From Clostridia bacterium (GTDB lineage Bacteria > Bacillota > Clostridia > Oscillospirales > CAG-272), in the NCBI GenBank assembly GCA_017533565.1, contig JAFXHU010000021.1, positions 1 through 42,938 of the forward strand: DNA of 42,938 nt. The letters run 5' to 3'. Shown here piece after piece: positions 6,935-13,701 of this stretch. The notes under the pieces were generated by a model. The model was not told the DNA's origin and ran no database searches. It saw nothing but the letters and a program-made list of their open reading frames with translations. Position 1 is the first letter of the stretch. Every line of letters starts with the position of its first letter. A program made the translations under genes and the position numbers.

Positions 6935-7720
6935 GTGAGCCATTACGATACGAGGGGCAGAATATTTAATATTCAACGCTTTTCCATACACGACGGACCC
7001 GGAATACGCACCATAGTGTTCCTCAAGGGCTGTTATTTGCGGTGTGCGTGGTGCTGTAACCCCGAGTCGCAGCGCTACGAAATCGAAACGATGACCGAGG
7101 GAGGAAAGACGAAAACCGTCGGGCGCGACGTAACCGTTGCCGAGATAATGCCCGAAATTCTCTCCGACCTCCCCTATTACAGAAGAAGCGGCGGCGGCCT
7201 TACCCTCTCGGGCGGTGAGGTGCTTGCACAGGCGGATTTTGCCCGCGACCTTCTTCGTGCCGCGAAGGAAAACGGACTTCACACGGCAATCGAAACCGCG
7301 GCGTCCTTGCCGTTTGGCGAGATTGAAAAGCTTTTACCCTATCTCGACCTTATTATGATGGATATAAAGCTTCTCGACCCCGAAAGGCATAGGGAATATA
7401 CGGGTGCGGACAACTCGCTCATTCTCGCAAATGCAAGACTGCTTGCCGAGTCGGGCGTAAGGCTTATAATTCGCACCCCCGTAGTGCCGGGTGTAAACGA
7501 CGGCGATGCCGACATCCGCGCGATAGCCTCCTTTGCACGAGGGCTTGGCGGGGTGAGCGAGTATCACCTTTTACCCTATCACAGGCTTGGAAGCGACAAG
7601 TACGACGGACTTGGAAGGCGGTATTCGCTTTCCGAGATAAATCCGCCCTCAAGAGAAAAAATGGAGCATCTTCTCTCGGTTGCGGAGGAGTCGGGACTGA
7701 AATGCCAAATCGGCGGCTAA
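6935..7720 (+). CDS. Glycyl radical enzyme activase (radical SAM)
   Basis: This protein installs the glycyl radical on the neighbouring GRE, using S-adenosylmethionine and a 4Fe-4S cluster. The radical-SAM motif GCYLRCAWC supplies Cys33, Cys37 and Cys40 (CxxxCxxC), and LTLSGGEVLAQ is the SAM-binding GGE motif. The sequence runs directly from CCNPES to the next conserved helix. It lacks the cysteine-rich ferredoxin-like insert found in many GRE activases such as those of glycerol dehydratase, which explains the short 261-residue length. The start is GTG, set by an ideal AAAGGAGG 7 nt upstream. It lies directly after the GRE, as in nearly all GRE loci. Confidence 0.95.
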   Translation: MSHYDTRGRIFNIQRFSIHDGPGIRTIVFLKGCYLRCAWCCNPESQRYEIETMTEGGKTKTVGRDVTVAEIMPEILSDLPYYRRSGGGLTLSGGEVLAQADFARDLLRAAKENGLHTAIETAASLPFGEIEKLLPYLDLIMMDIKLLDPERHREYTGADNSLILANARLLAESGVRLIIRTPVVPGVNDGDADIRAIASFARGLGGVSEYHLLPYHRLGSDKYDGLGRRYSLSEINPPSREKMEHLLSVAEESGLKCQIGG

Positions 7721-7730
7721 TATACACCCC

Positions 7731-7740
7731 GTGTTAAATT
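7731..7740 (+). repeat. Dispersed intergenic motif CCCCGTGTTAAATT
   Basis: The 10-mer GTGTTAAATT, preceded by CCCC, lies just after the activase stop codon. The same or near-same motif lies just after stop codons at 1981, 12430, 16241 and 26645, and in the rimI-tsaD gap at 32846. Function unknown. Confidence 0.5.
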
Positions 7741-7836
7741 AAAAAGCAAAAAACGGATTTTGCCCGCCGTTTCGGTTGGTAAAGAAATGTAAACAAAGGT
7801 TAGAAAACACAAGCATTTATATAAAAGGAGTTTATT

Positions 7837-8196
7837 ATGGAGCTTCATGAAAATATGAGAATAGTCCAAGAGCTTGTCCCCGGTAAGCAGGTGACGCTTT
7901 GTCACATTATTGCAAACCCCGACGACATTCTATATGTAAAGCTTGGACTTGACCCCCGTACCGATTATACGAGAAGCGCAATCGGCGTTTTGACGATTTC
8001 ACCCGCGGAGAGCGCGGTTATTGCCGCGGATATTGCTCTTAAATCCTCGGGCGCGGAGGTCGGCTTCGTTGACCGCTTTACGGGCACGCTTATTATTTCG
8101 GGAAGCGTATCCGCGGTAGAGTCCGCATTCACCGCGATAAGAGAGTACGTTATCAACAAGCTCGGCTACACCTGCTGCGAGCTTACGAAAACCTAA
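7837..8196 (+). CDS. pduU: PduU/EutS-like circularly permuted BMC-H shell protein
   Basis: This 119-residue protein matches the PduU/EutS family, a BMC-H shell protein with permuted secondary structure whose hexamer carries an N-terminal beta-barrel over the pore. The family hallmarks are clear: RIVQELVPGKQVTLCHIIANP near the N-terminus, IGVLTISPAESAVIAADIALKSSGAEVGF, then FTGTLIISGSVSAVESA, ending CELTKT. A strong AAAGGAG precedes the ATG. In Salmonella, PduU is the proposed docking partner of the GTPase PduV, and a PduV homologue is encoded next. The four genes from here to 9996 may form a localisation module. Confidence 0.95.
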   Translation: MELHENMRIVQELVPGKQVTLCHIIANPDDILYVKLGLDPRTDYTRSAIGVLTISPAESAVIAADIALKSSGAEVGFVDRFTGTLIISGSVSAVESAFTAIREYVINKLGYTCCELTKT

Positions 8197-8237
8197 TTTG
8201 ACCGAAGGACGGTAGCTTTACCGAGGCGGTAAAAGAA

Positions 8238-8684
8238 ATGAAAAAAATAATCCTTATCGGAAGGGTTGCTGCGGGAAAAACCACCCTGACACAGGCTCTG
8301 CGCGGAGAGGACATTCACTACTATAAAACGCAGTATATAAATTACCTCGATACCATCATCGACACCCCGGGAGAGTACACCGAGCTTCGCCAGACCTCGG
8401 GTGCGCTTGCGCTTTACGCCTACGAGGCGGATATTGTCGGCTTGGTTTTGAGCGCAAACGAGCCGTATTCCATTTTCTCCCCCTGCATTACCAGCCTCGT
8501 AAATCGCGAGGTTGTCGGAATTATAACGGGAATAGACAAGCCGGACGCCAACGTGGAGCGCGTGGAAAGGTGGCTTCGCCTTGCGGGGTGTAAGAAAATT
8601 TTTCCTCTTTCCGCATACACGGGCGAGGGGATAAGGGAGCTTCTCAACTACCTGCGCGAGGAAGGCGACCCCGAAATAGAATAG
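8238..8684 (+). CDS. pduV: PduV/EutP-like GTPase
   Basis: This small Ras-like GTPase of 148 residues belongs to the PduV/EutP family found in many BMC loci. The P-loop GRVAAGKTT (residues 8-16) and the switch-II motif DTPGEY are present. The NKxD-equivalent region reads TGIDKPDA, as in EutP/PduV. The C-terminus has the SAYTGEGI motif (G5-like). Salmonella PduV associates with the outer shell surface, apparently through PduU, and has been linked to compartment movement; here pduU precedes it by 41 nt. The gene is followed by a ParA-type ATPase, which strengthens the idea of a positioning role. The start ATG has a weak RBS (GAGGCGGTAA). Confidence 0.92.
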   Translation: MKKIILIGRVAAGKTTLTQALRGEDIHYYKTQYINYLDTIIDTPGEYTELRQTSGALALYAYEADIVGLVLSANEPYSIFSPCITSLVNREVVGIITGIDKPDANVERVERWLRLAGCKKIFPLSAYTGEGIRELLNYLREEGDPEIE

Positions 8685-8700
8685 CGCAAAAACTTGACAC

Positions 8701-8719
8701 GCCCCACGGCTTTTGGGGC
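8701..8719 (+). other. Hairpin ahead of the parA-like gene
   Basis: GCCCCA (8701-8706) pairs with TGGGGC (8714-8719) just before the RBS AAAGGAG. There is no U-tract. It could modulate ParA translation or mark a processing point. Confidence 0.4.
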
Positions 8720-8732
8720 GAAAGGAGCAAAA

Positions 8733-9524
8733 ATGAGCAGAACGAAGGTTATTACCTTTGCAAATAACAAGGGTGGAAGCGGAAAGACAACCACCACCTC
8801 GAATATAGGTGCGGCAATGGCAAGGCTCGGAAAGCGGGTGCTTCTCGTTGACGGGGATATGCAGATGAATTTGACGCTCTCCTTCTTTGACGAGGAAAGG
8901 TCGCTTGCACTTGCGGAGGGGGATAAAAACATCTACACCGCAATAAGGGAGGAGCGCGACCTCTCCGACTTCGTTATACCGACGGGAATTGAAAACCTTG
9001 ACATTATACCGTCGAGCTCGCTTATGAGTGGGATAGAGTTTGACCTCTTTACGAAATGGCAAAGGGAGCTTATCCTCAAAAAGTGCATTTCGCCGATTCT
9101 TGCGCGCGGCTATTACGATTACGTGCTTATCGATGCGCCCCCGACCCTCGGCGGCTGGGTTATGAATATTATGTGCGCGGCAGACTACGTTATCATTCCC
9201 GTTGAGGCAAGCCCGTGGGGACTTTTCGGACTTGCGAATATGTTTGACTTTATAAATAAGGTGCGCTCTATTGCTCCGAGGCTTGAGGTCCTCGGCATTG
9301 CGATAACGAAGGCGGACGAAAGAAAGAGCTATTTCAAGCAAACGCTTGAAACCCTTCGCGAGTTTGAGGCGGCGCGGCTTTTTGAAACCTACATTCGCGT
9401 TGACGCCACCGTTGAATGGGCACAGGATAACAGCCAGCCCGTCGTAACCTACAAAAAATACAGCCGCTCCGCGGTTGAATATACCAAGCTTGCAAAGGAG
9501 ATTATGAAGTATGCCGATAGGTAA
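8733..9524 (+). CDS. ParA/MinD-family ATPase, candidate microcompartment positioning factor (McdA-like)
   Basis: This 263-residue deviant-Walker ATPase of the ParA family has the N-terminal P-loop NNKGGSGKTTTTS with signature Lys13 and Lys18. The Walker A' segment LLVDGDMQMN has Asp40 and Asp42, and the Walker B-like segment is DYVLIDAPP near residues 127-135. Such ATPases bind DNA non-specifically as ATP dimers and move cargo over the nucleoid when a partner stimulates hydrolysis. No ParB or parS is nearby. Instead the gene follows pduU-pduV and overlaps by 14 nt a gene for a basic low-complexity protein. By analogy with McdA of carboxysomes, the cargo is likely this microcompartment (inference). 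Start 8733 is set by AAAGGAG; an in-frame TTG at 8694 lacks an RBS. Confidence 0.92.
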   Translation: MSRTKVITFANNKGGSGKTTTTSNIGAAMARLGKRVLLVDGDMQMNLTLSFFDEERSLALAEGDKNIYTAIREERDLSDFVIPTGIENLDIIPSSSLMSGIEFDLFTKWQRELILKKCISPILARGYYDYVLIDAPPTLGGWVMNIMCAADYVIIPVEASPWGLFGLANMFDFINKVRSIAPRLEVLGIAITKADERKSYFKQTLETLREFEAARLFETYIRVDATVEWAQDNSQPVVTYKKYSRSAVEYTKLAKEIMKYADR

Positions 9525-9996
9525 AAATTCGCTCAAGAGAGTAACCAACAACGGTTATTCCGCGGTAAAAACGAGCGCTCCCGATATGGAAAACAGCACG
9601 GTGGCAGAGCCTGCCGCAGCAAAGGCAACACCCGCGCCCGATAAAAAAGCGGCAGCGGCAAGTGCGGGAGCAAAAAAGACCTCCGCCACGGCAAAGGTGG
9701 CAGGCTCAAAGACTCCTGCGGCTGCAAAATCCGCCGCAAAGCCAACCGAAAAAACTCCTGCGGCTGCAAAACCCGCCACTAAAAAGACTCCCGCCGCAAA
9801 GACCTCGGCAAAGCCCGCGGCAAAATCCGCCGCAAAGTCCGCGCCGACGAAGAAAAAGCCGACGCCGAGCGTAAGCTCAACGACCATTCCCGCACCCGCG
9901 GAGGTAGTGATGGCGGTTGTAGCTCCCGCACCAAGCACCAAGGAGGAAAAGCCGTATTGCAACCTCGGTGACAGCCTCCCGATACATCTTTTATAA
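9511..9996 (+). CDS. Low-complexity Ala/Lys/Pro-rich protein, candidate ParA partner (McdB-like role)
   Basis: I do not recognise a named family for this 161-residue protein. Residues 1-31 (MPIGKNSLKRVTNNGYSAVK...) look ordered and basic, resembling the short N-terminal basic motifs by which ParA partners stimulate the ATPase. Residues about 32-145 are an Ala/Lys/Pro/Thr tract with repeats such as KTPAAAK, histone-H1-like and presumably disordered. The C-terminus KPYCNLGDSLPIHLL is a distinct hydrophobic tail that could bind shell or enzyme. The ATG overlaps the ATPase gene by 14 nt and has AAAGGAG within that gene, so the two are translationally coupled. It is the last gene of the operon. 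A DNA-condensing role is an alternative. The function is inferred from context only. Confidence 0.85.
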   Translation: MPIGKNSLKRVTNNGYSAVKTSAPDMENSTVAEPAAAKATPAPDKKAAAASAGAKKTSATAKVAGSKTPAAAKSAAKPTEKTPAAAKPATKKTPAAKTSAKPAAKSAAKSAPTKKKPTPSVSSTTIPAPAEVVMAVVAPAPSTKEEKPYCNLGDSLPIHLL

Positions 9997-10001
9997 AAAA
10001 C

Positions 10002-10054
10002 AAAGCCACCGTCCTTGGGTATGCTTCGGCAGTCACCCGTGCGGCGGCTTTTTT
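10002..10054 (+). terminator. Rho-independent terminator of the BMC operon
   Basis: AAAGCCACCG (10002-10011) pairs with CGGCGGCTTT with one mismatch. An inner stem GGGT/ACCC and a TGC-TTCG-GCA apical hairpin with a UUCG tetraloop make a long structured stem. A run of T follows at about 10048-10054. Confidence 0.85.
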
Positions 10055-10155
10055 GCTTTTGCGGTGCGCGCTCGTTTGTTTTGCCTGCGCGCGGCTTCGT
10101 TTTATGTAAATTTACGAAATTGTTTGTTAAAACTCCCGTTTCATTACAAAAGTAC

Positions 10156-10184
10156 TTGAATTTAAAAACAATAAATGCTAAAAT
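10156..10184 (+). promoter_or_regulatory. Sigma-A-type promoter of the GH78 gene
   Basis: TTGAAT at 10156-10161 and TAAAAT at 10179-10184 are 17 nt apart, with an extended -10 TGC. Transcription would start near 10191, which rules out the ATG at 10175 and supports the start at 10217. Confidence 0.75.
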
Positions 10185-10216
10185 TTGCTTGGCAATACGC
10201 CGAAAAGGGGGATAAA

Positions 10217-12412
10217 ATGGAAAAGAAATTTATATCTGCAACGAAAGAGTATTCCGAGCTTGAAAGACATATTCCCGCACCGTATTTAAGGCGGAGCTTT
10301 AGAATTGACGAAGCGGCGAGAGAGGCAAAAATCAGAATATGCGGACTCGGCTTTTACATTCTCTATATAAACGGAAAACGGGTTTCAAAGGGGCATATCG
10401 CACCCTATATTTCCAACCCCGACCACGTATGCTACTACGATACCTTTGACGTAACCGAGCTGCTTTCCGTCGGCGAAAACGTTATCGGCGTTATTCTCGG
10501 AAACGGCTTTCTTAACTGTGCGGGAGGCTTCATTTGGGATTTTGACGATGCGAATTTTCGCTCCGCGCCTATGCTTGCGCTGGAGCTTTCGGTAAGGACC
10601 GACTGCGGCGAAATTACGCTCAACGCTGACGGGGAGTTTCTCACCCATCCGTCGCCCATCACCTTTGACGATATTCGCGGCGGCGAAAATTACGATGCGC
10701 GCCTTGAAATCGAGGGCTGGAGCAGGGCGGGCTTTGATACCGAGGGCTGGACTCCCGCAATTGCCGCACCCACTCCACGAGGCAAAATGAGGGAATGCAC
10801 CGCAGAGCCGATAAGGGCATACCGTGAAATTTCTCCCGTAAGCATAACGAAAGAGGGCGACGCCTTCATATACGATTTTGGCATTAACACCGCGGGAATT
10901 ACCCGACTTCGTATAAAGGGAGAGCGCGGTCAGCTCGTTACACTTTGGCACGCGGAGATGCTTCGCGACGGCAAATTTTACAACGATAACATTCGTTTTA
11001 TCCGTCCCGATGCGGGGGCATACGATACCTATAACCAAACTCTGCGCTTTATCTGCTCGGGAGGTGAGGACGTTTACGAGCCGCATTTCCACTATTCGGG
11101 CTTCCGCTACGTAAAGGTGGAGGGGATTACCGAGGAGCAGGCAACCCCCGAGCTTCTTACCTATCTCGTTATGTCCTCCGCGCTTGAGAGCATCGGCGGC
11201 TTCAAATGCTCAGACGAAAGGCTTAATACGCTTTTCGCAATGGTTAAAAATGCCGACAGGTCGAATTTCTTCTATTTTCCCACCGACTGTCCGCACCGCG
11301 AGAAAAACGGCTGGACAGGTGACGCCTCGCTGTCCTCCGACCACACGACTCTGCTTTTTAGTACCGAAAAAAGCTACCGCGAATGGCTTTACAATATAAG
11401 ATGCGCGCAACGGCTTGACGGTGCGCTCCCCGGAATTGTGCAGACGGCGGGCTGGGGCTTTGAATGGGGCAACGGACCTACGTGGGACAGCGTGCTGTTT
11501 AACCTCCCCTATACGCTTTACAAATACCGCGGCTGTACGGACGTTATTCGCGAAAACGCACACGCGATGCTTCGCTACCTTGAATACGTAATCACGAAAA
11601 GGTCGCCCGACGGCACTGTTGCGATAGGTCTTGGCGACTGGGTGCCCGTCAACAAGGAGGCGCACGATTACGATGCACCGCTTGCCCTGACCGACAGCGT
11701 AATGGTTATGGATATGGCAAGGAAGGCTGCCGAAATGCTGGGTGCTGTCGGTATGAAGCACCAGGCGGCTTTTGCCAACGGAATTTATCTTGATATGCGC
11801 GAAACCGTGCGCCGCGAGATGGTTGACCTTGAGTCCCTCGTTGTGAAGGGAGAATGTCAGTCCTCGCAGGCGATTGCCCTCTATTACGGTGTTTTTGAAA
11901 AGGGAGAGGAACAGGGCGCGCTTGCCCATCTTCTTCGCTTCATTCACGCAAAGGACGATGCCTTCGACTGCGGATTTATCGGAATGCACTGTATTTTCGA
12001 CGTGCTTGCAAGGCTTGGCGAATACGACCTCGCATACGAAATGATTACCCGCGACAAATTCCCGTCCTACACGCTCCTTATCGAGCAGGGGCATACCGCA
12101 ATCCCCGAGCATTTCTTTGACGAGTCACACGCACCAAGCTCCTATAATCACCATTTCCTCGGCGATATTGCCCGCTGGTTTATGACGCGTCTTGCGGGTC
12201 TTAACGTCATTGACAGCAGGACGGTGGAGATTGCACCCTGTCCCGTTCACGGTATAGATTTTGCACAGGCGTATTACGACCTTCCAAAGGGTAGGGCAGC
12301 CGTCCGCTGGAGCCGCGACGAAAACGGAAAGGTGGAGGTCGATTACACCGTTCCAACGGGTGTAACCGTCCGCCATTGGAGCAGCTCAAGCGAAAAGGTG
12401 GCGTTTGATTGA
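10217..12412 (+). CDS. Alpha-L-rhamnosidase, glycoside hydrolase family 78
   Basis: This 731-residue enzyme should release terminal L-rhamnose from plant glycosides or polysaccharides. The GH78 catalytic signature DCPHREKNGWTGD is intact, with Asp357, Glu362 and Asp369 at the spacing (0, +5, +12) seen in characterised GH78 enzymes. The C-terminal catalytic-barrel motif around EQGHTAIPEHFFDES and SYNHHFLGD is also present. N-terminal beta-domains occupy roughly residues 20-320. No signal peptide is seen, so it probably acts inside the cell on imported oligosaccharides. Start 10217 has AAAAGGGGG upstream and lies just after a promoter. L-rhamnose breakdown yields 1,2-propanediol, the probable substrate of the adjoining microcompartment, so the neighbourhood makes metabolic sense. 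Confidence 0.92.
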   Translation: MEKKFISATKEYSELERHIPAPYLRRSFRIDEAAREAKIRICGLGFYILYINGKRVSKGHIAPYISNPDHVCYYDTFDVTELLSVGENVIGVILGNGFLNCAGGFIWDFDDANFRSAPMLALELSVRTDCGEITLNADGEFLTHPSPITFDDIRGGENYDARLEIEGWSRAGFDTEGWTPAIAAPTPRGKMRECTAEPIRAYREISPVSITKEGDAFIYDFGINTAGITRLRIKGERGQLVTLWHAEMLRDGKFYNDNIRFIRPDAGAYDTYNQTLRFICSGGEDVYEPHFHYSGFRYVKVEGITEEQATPELLTYLVMSSALESIGGFKCSDERLNTLFAMVKNADRSNFFYFPTDCPHREKNGWTGDASLSSDHTTLLFSTEKSYREWLYNIRCAQRLDGALPGIVQTAGWGFEWGNGPTWDSVLFNLPYTLYKYRGCTDVIRENAHAMLRYLEYVITKRSPDGTVAIGLGDWVPVNKEAHDYDAPLALTDSVMVMDMARKAAEMLGAVGMKHQAAFANGIYLDMRETVRREMVDLESLVVKGECQSSQAIALYYGVFEKGEEQGALAHLLRFIHAKDDAFDCGFIGMHCIFDVLARLGEYDLAYEMITRDKFPSYTLLIEQGHTAIPEHFFDESHAPSSYNHHFLGDIARWFMTRLAGLNVIDSRTVEIAPCPVHGIDFAQAYYDLPKGRAAVRWSRDENGKVEVDYTVPTGVTVRHWSSSSEKVAFD

Positions 12413-12429
12413 TAAAAAGCACCCGCCCC

Positions 12430-12441
12430 GTGTTGAATTTT
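12430..12441 (+). repeat. Dispersed intergenic motif, variant CCCCGTGTTGAATTTT
   Basis: A one-base variant of the CCCCGTGTTAAATT motif seen after several genes in this window, here 17 nt after the GH78 stop codon. Confidence 0.4.
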
Positions 12442-12493
12442 GTTGAGTTTTGATAATCGTAAAAGCAAAAATGCAAACAATTATTTGCAAAAC

Positions 12494-12524
12494 AAAAACG
12501 GCGCAGAAATGCGCCGTTTTTTAT
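12494..12524 (+). terminator. Terminator after the GH78 gene
   Basis: AAAACGGCGC and GCGCCGTTTT pair around AGAAAT and run into a T-tract (to about 12522). A good Rho-independent terminator on the plus strand; the A-tract upstream makes it plausible in both directions. Confidence 0.85.
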
Positions 12525-12536
12525 CCCTTAAGGGCG

Positions 12537-12607
12537 TGATGAGATACACGCGGGGCGTGGTGATATGTACCTGCGGTGATGAGATGCACCTGCGGTGATG
12601 ATATGCC
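12537..12607. repeat. Imperfect tandem repeat of about 19 bp (TGATGAGATGCACCTGCGG)
   Basis: Three full units and one partial unit start at 12537, 12558, 12577 and 12596, alternating TGATGAGAT and TG(G/A)TGATAT cores with (C)ACCTGCGG or ACACGCGGGG ends. The stretch is non-coding, between the GH78 terminator and the tRNA terminator. It resembles dispersed intergenic repeats I associate with gut Clostridia, but I cannot confirm copies elsewhere. Confidence 0.6.
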
Positions 12608-12622
12608 AAGCCTATTGCTTGG
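12604..12622. other. Short hairpin CCAAGCCTATTGCTTGG
   Basis: CCAAGC and GCTTGG pair around CTATT directly after the tandem repeat. It may be the terminal palindrome of the same repeat element. Confidence 0.35.
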
Positions 12623-12624
12623 AT

Positions 12625-12657
12625 AAAAAAATCGCAGAACATCGTTCTGCGATTTTT
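12625..12657 (-). terminator. Terminator of tRNA-Lys (bidirectional shape)
   Basis: A 12-bp perfect stem AAATCGCAGAAC / GTTCTGCGATTT with the loop ATC is flanked by A-tract and T-tract on opposite sides, so it can end transcription from either strand. It lies 3 nt beyond the tRNA 3' end. Confidence 0.85.
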
Positions 12658-12659
12658 TA

Positions 12660-12735
12660 TGGTGCACCTTCAGGGATTCGAACCCGGGACCCACTGATTA
12701 AGAGTCAGTTGCTCTACCAACTGAGCTAAAGGTGC
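12660..12735 (-). tRNA. tRNA-Lys, anticodon CTT
   Basis: Read on the minus strand, this 76-nt cloverleaf has acceptor stem GCACCTT/AAGGTGC and D-arm GCTCAGTTGGTAGAGC. The anticodon stem ACTGA/TCAGT has the loop CTCTTAA (anticodon CTT, reading AAG), and the T-arm contains GGTTCGAATCC. The 3' CCA is encoded. It stands alone, with its own promoter upstream (12762-12790) and terminator downstream. Confidence 0.97.
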
Positions 12736-12761
12736 GAGTGCTTTTCGTTTAAAGCCTGATT

Positions 12762-12790
12762 ATTATAACACAGGAAAAAACACTTTGCAA
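12762..12790 (-). promoter_or_regulatory. Promoter of tRNA-Lys
   Basis: On the minus strand TTGCAA (12790-12785) and TATAAT (12767-12762) are separated by 17 nt, with TGTGT before the -10. It ends 26 nt before the tRNA 5' end. Confidence 0.75.
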
Positions 12791-12878
12791 TACCTTTTTC
12801 GCAAGAAAAGATAAAATGCAATAAACTATTCTTTATAGCCAAACTACATTGCAAAAAGTAAGAAAAAGTGCGGTTTAA

Positions 12879-13607
12879 TTATTCCTTGCTTCGGTTTACA
12901 GTGAGGGATTTTGGCAATGCACCCTTCCTTTTAATATATAAATACGCCCAAGTAGATACCGCAAGCGAGGCAACGAGGTCAACTATAAGGTCGGTCATCG
13001 TGTCGGTGAGCGCGGCTCTGCCAACGAGGGGAGAGAGCCTTTGTCCCGCACCGAGGGGTGCTGAAAACTTTTGCATATTAAGTCCGAGAAGCCCGTCGAA
13101 GGAAAATTCGTAAATTTCCCAAAGCACTCCCACCAAAACCGAAAAGCCGAGCGAGAGCAGGGCGGTAAGGGCGGGTGAAATTTCCTCGCCCGTGAAAAGT
13201 CGTGGGAGCGAAAGACCGAGAAAGGAGAGAAGCACCGCGCTGTAAATATGCATTACGGTATCCCAAGCCGCAACTCGGTAGTAAAGCATCGCAAATTCGC
13301 CGAGAAAAATCGCACCCCAAAGAAAAAGCATATACGCTACGTAAAGACCGCTTGGCAAATCTATTCGCAGGGGGCGCGCCAAAAGTCGGGGCAGGCGCAG
13401 AAAAAACACCCCCGCCGTAAGCTGAAAAAGAATAAGGCGGTATTCAGCGGAGGCGCGAAACGCCTCGTCAAATATAACCCTGACGGGAATGACGGTCAGA
13501 GCGAAAACGAAGGATGAAAGAATAAAGCAATAAAAGGCAAAGGTTACGCCCTCCTCGCTTTTTCCCCTTGTATTTTTTTGGTCGAAAAATCTTGTTTTTC
13601 TTGGCAT
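12879..13607 (-). CDS. Integral membrane protein, YjdF/DUF2238-like
   Basis: This is a 242-residue polytopic membrane protein with about six hydrophobic segments after a basic N-terminus. The pattern AAWDTVMHIYSAVLLSFLG, the later WEIYEF, and DTMTDLIVDLVAS resembles the DUF2238 (YjdF) family, whose biochemical role is unknown. The DxxxH and DTMxDL acidic/histidine residues lie at membrane edges and could be functional. The RBS before the ATG is weak (GGGGGTGC). It lies downstream of a terminator that ends tcdA, so it may have its own promoter, but none is clear in the 40 nt upstream. The membrane nature is sure; the family name is moderate. Confidence 0.75.
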   Translation of the reverse strand: MPRKTRFFDQKNTRGKSEEGVTFAFYCFILSSFVFALTVIPVRVIFDEAFRASAEYRLILFQLTAGVFFLRLPRLLARPLRIDLPSGLYVAYMLFLWGAIFLGEFAMLYYRVAAWDTVMHIYSAVLLSFLGLSLPRLFTGEEISPALTALLSLGFSVLVGVLWEIYEFSFDGLLGLNMQKFSAPLGAGQRLSPLVGRAALTDTMTDLIVDLVASLAVSTWAYLYIKRKGALPKSLTVNRSKE

Positions 13608-13647
13608 AGCACCCCCGAAAAGCTTCCTCCGTATCCTTCAAAAGCAA

Positions 13648-13680
13648 CAAAAAAACACGGGGCAAGGCTACCCCGTGTAA
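13648..13680 (-). terminator. Terminator after tcdA
   Basis: ACACGGGG (13655-13662) pairs with CCCCGTGT (13671-13678). On the minus strand it runs into seven T, just after the end of tcdA. Confidence 0.85.
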
Positions 13681-13701
13681 AGTTTTAACTGAATTTCGGT
13701 G

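Noticed and set aside
8694-8732. TTGACA at 8694-8699 as a promoter for the parA-like gene, or the TTG there as its start.
   Set aside because: There is no -10 hexamer at 16-19 nt, and the TTG start lacks an RBS. ATG 8733 has AAAGGAG and gives the standard ParA N-terminus.
8193-9551. A 452-codon minus-strand open frame opposite pduV and the parA-like gene.
   Set aside because: It spans two well-supported plus-strand genes and shows no domain; it is a shadow.
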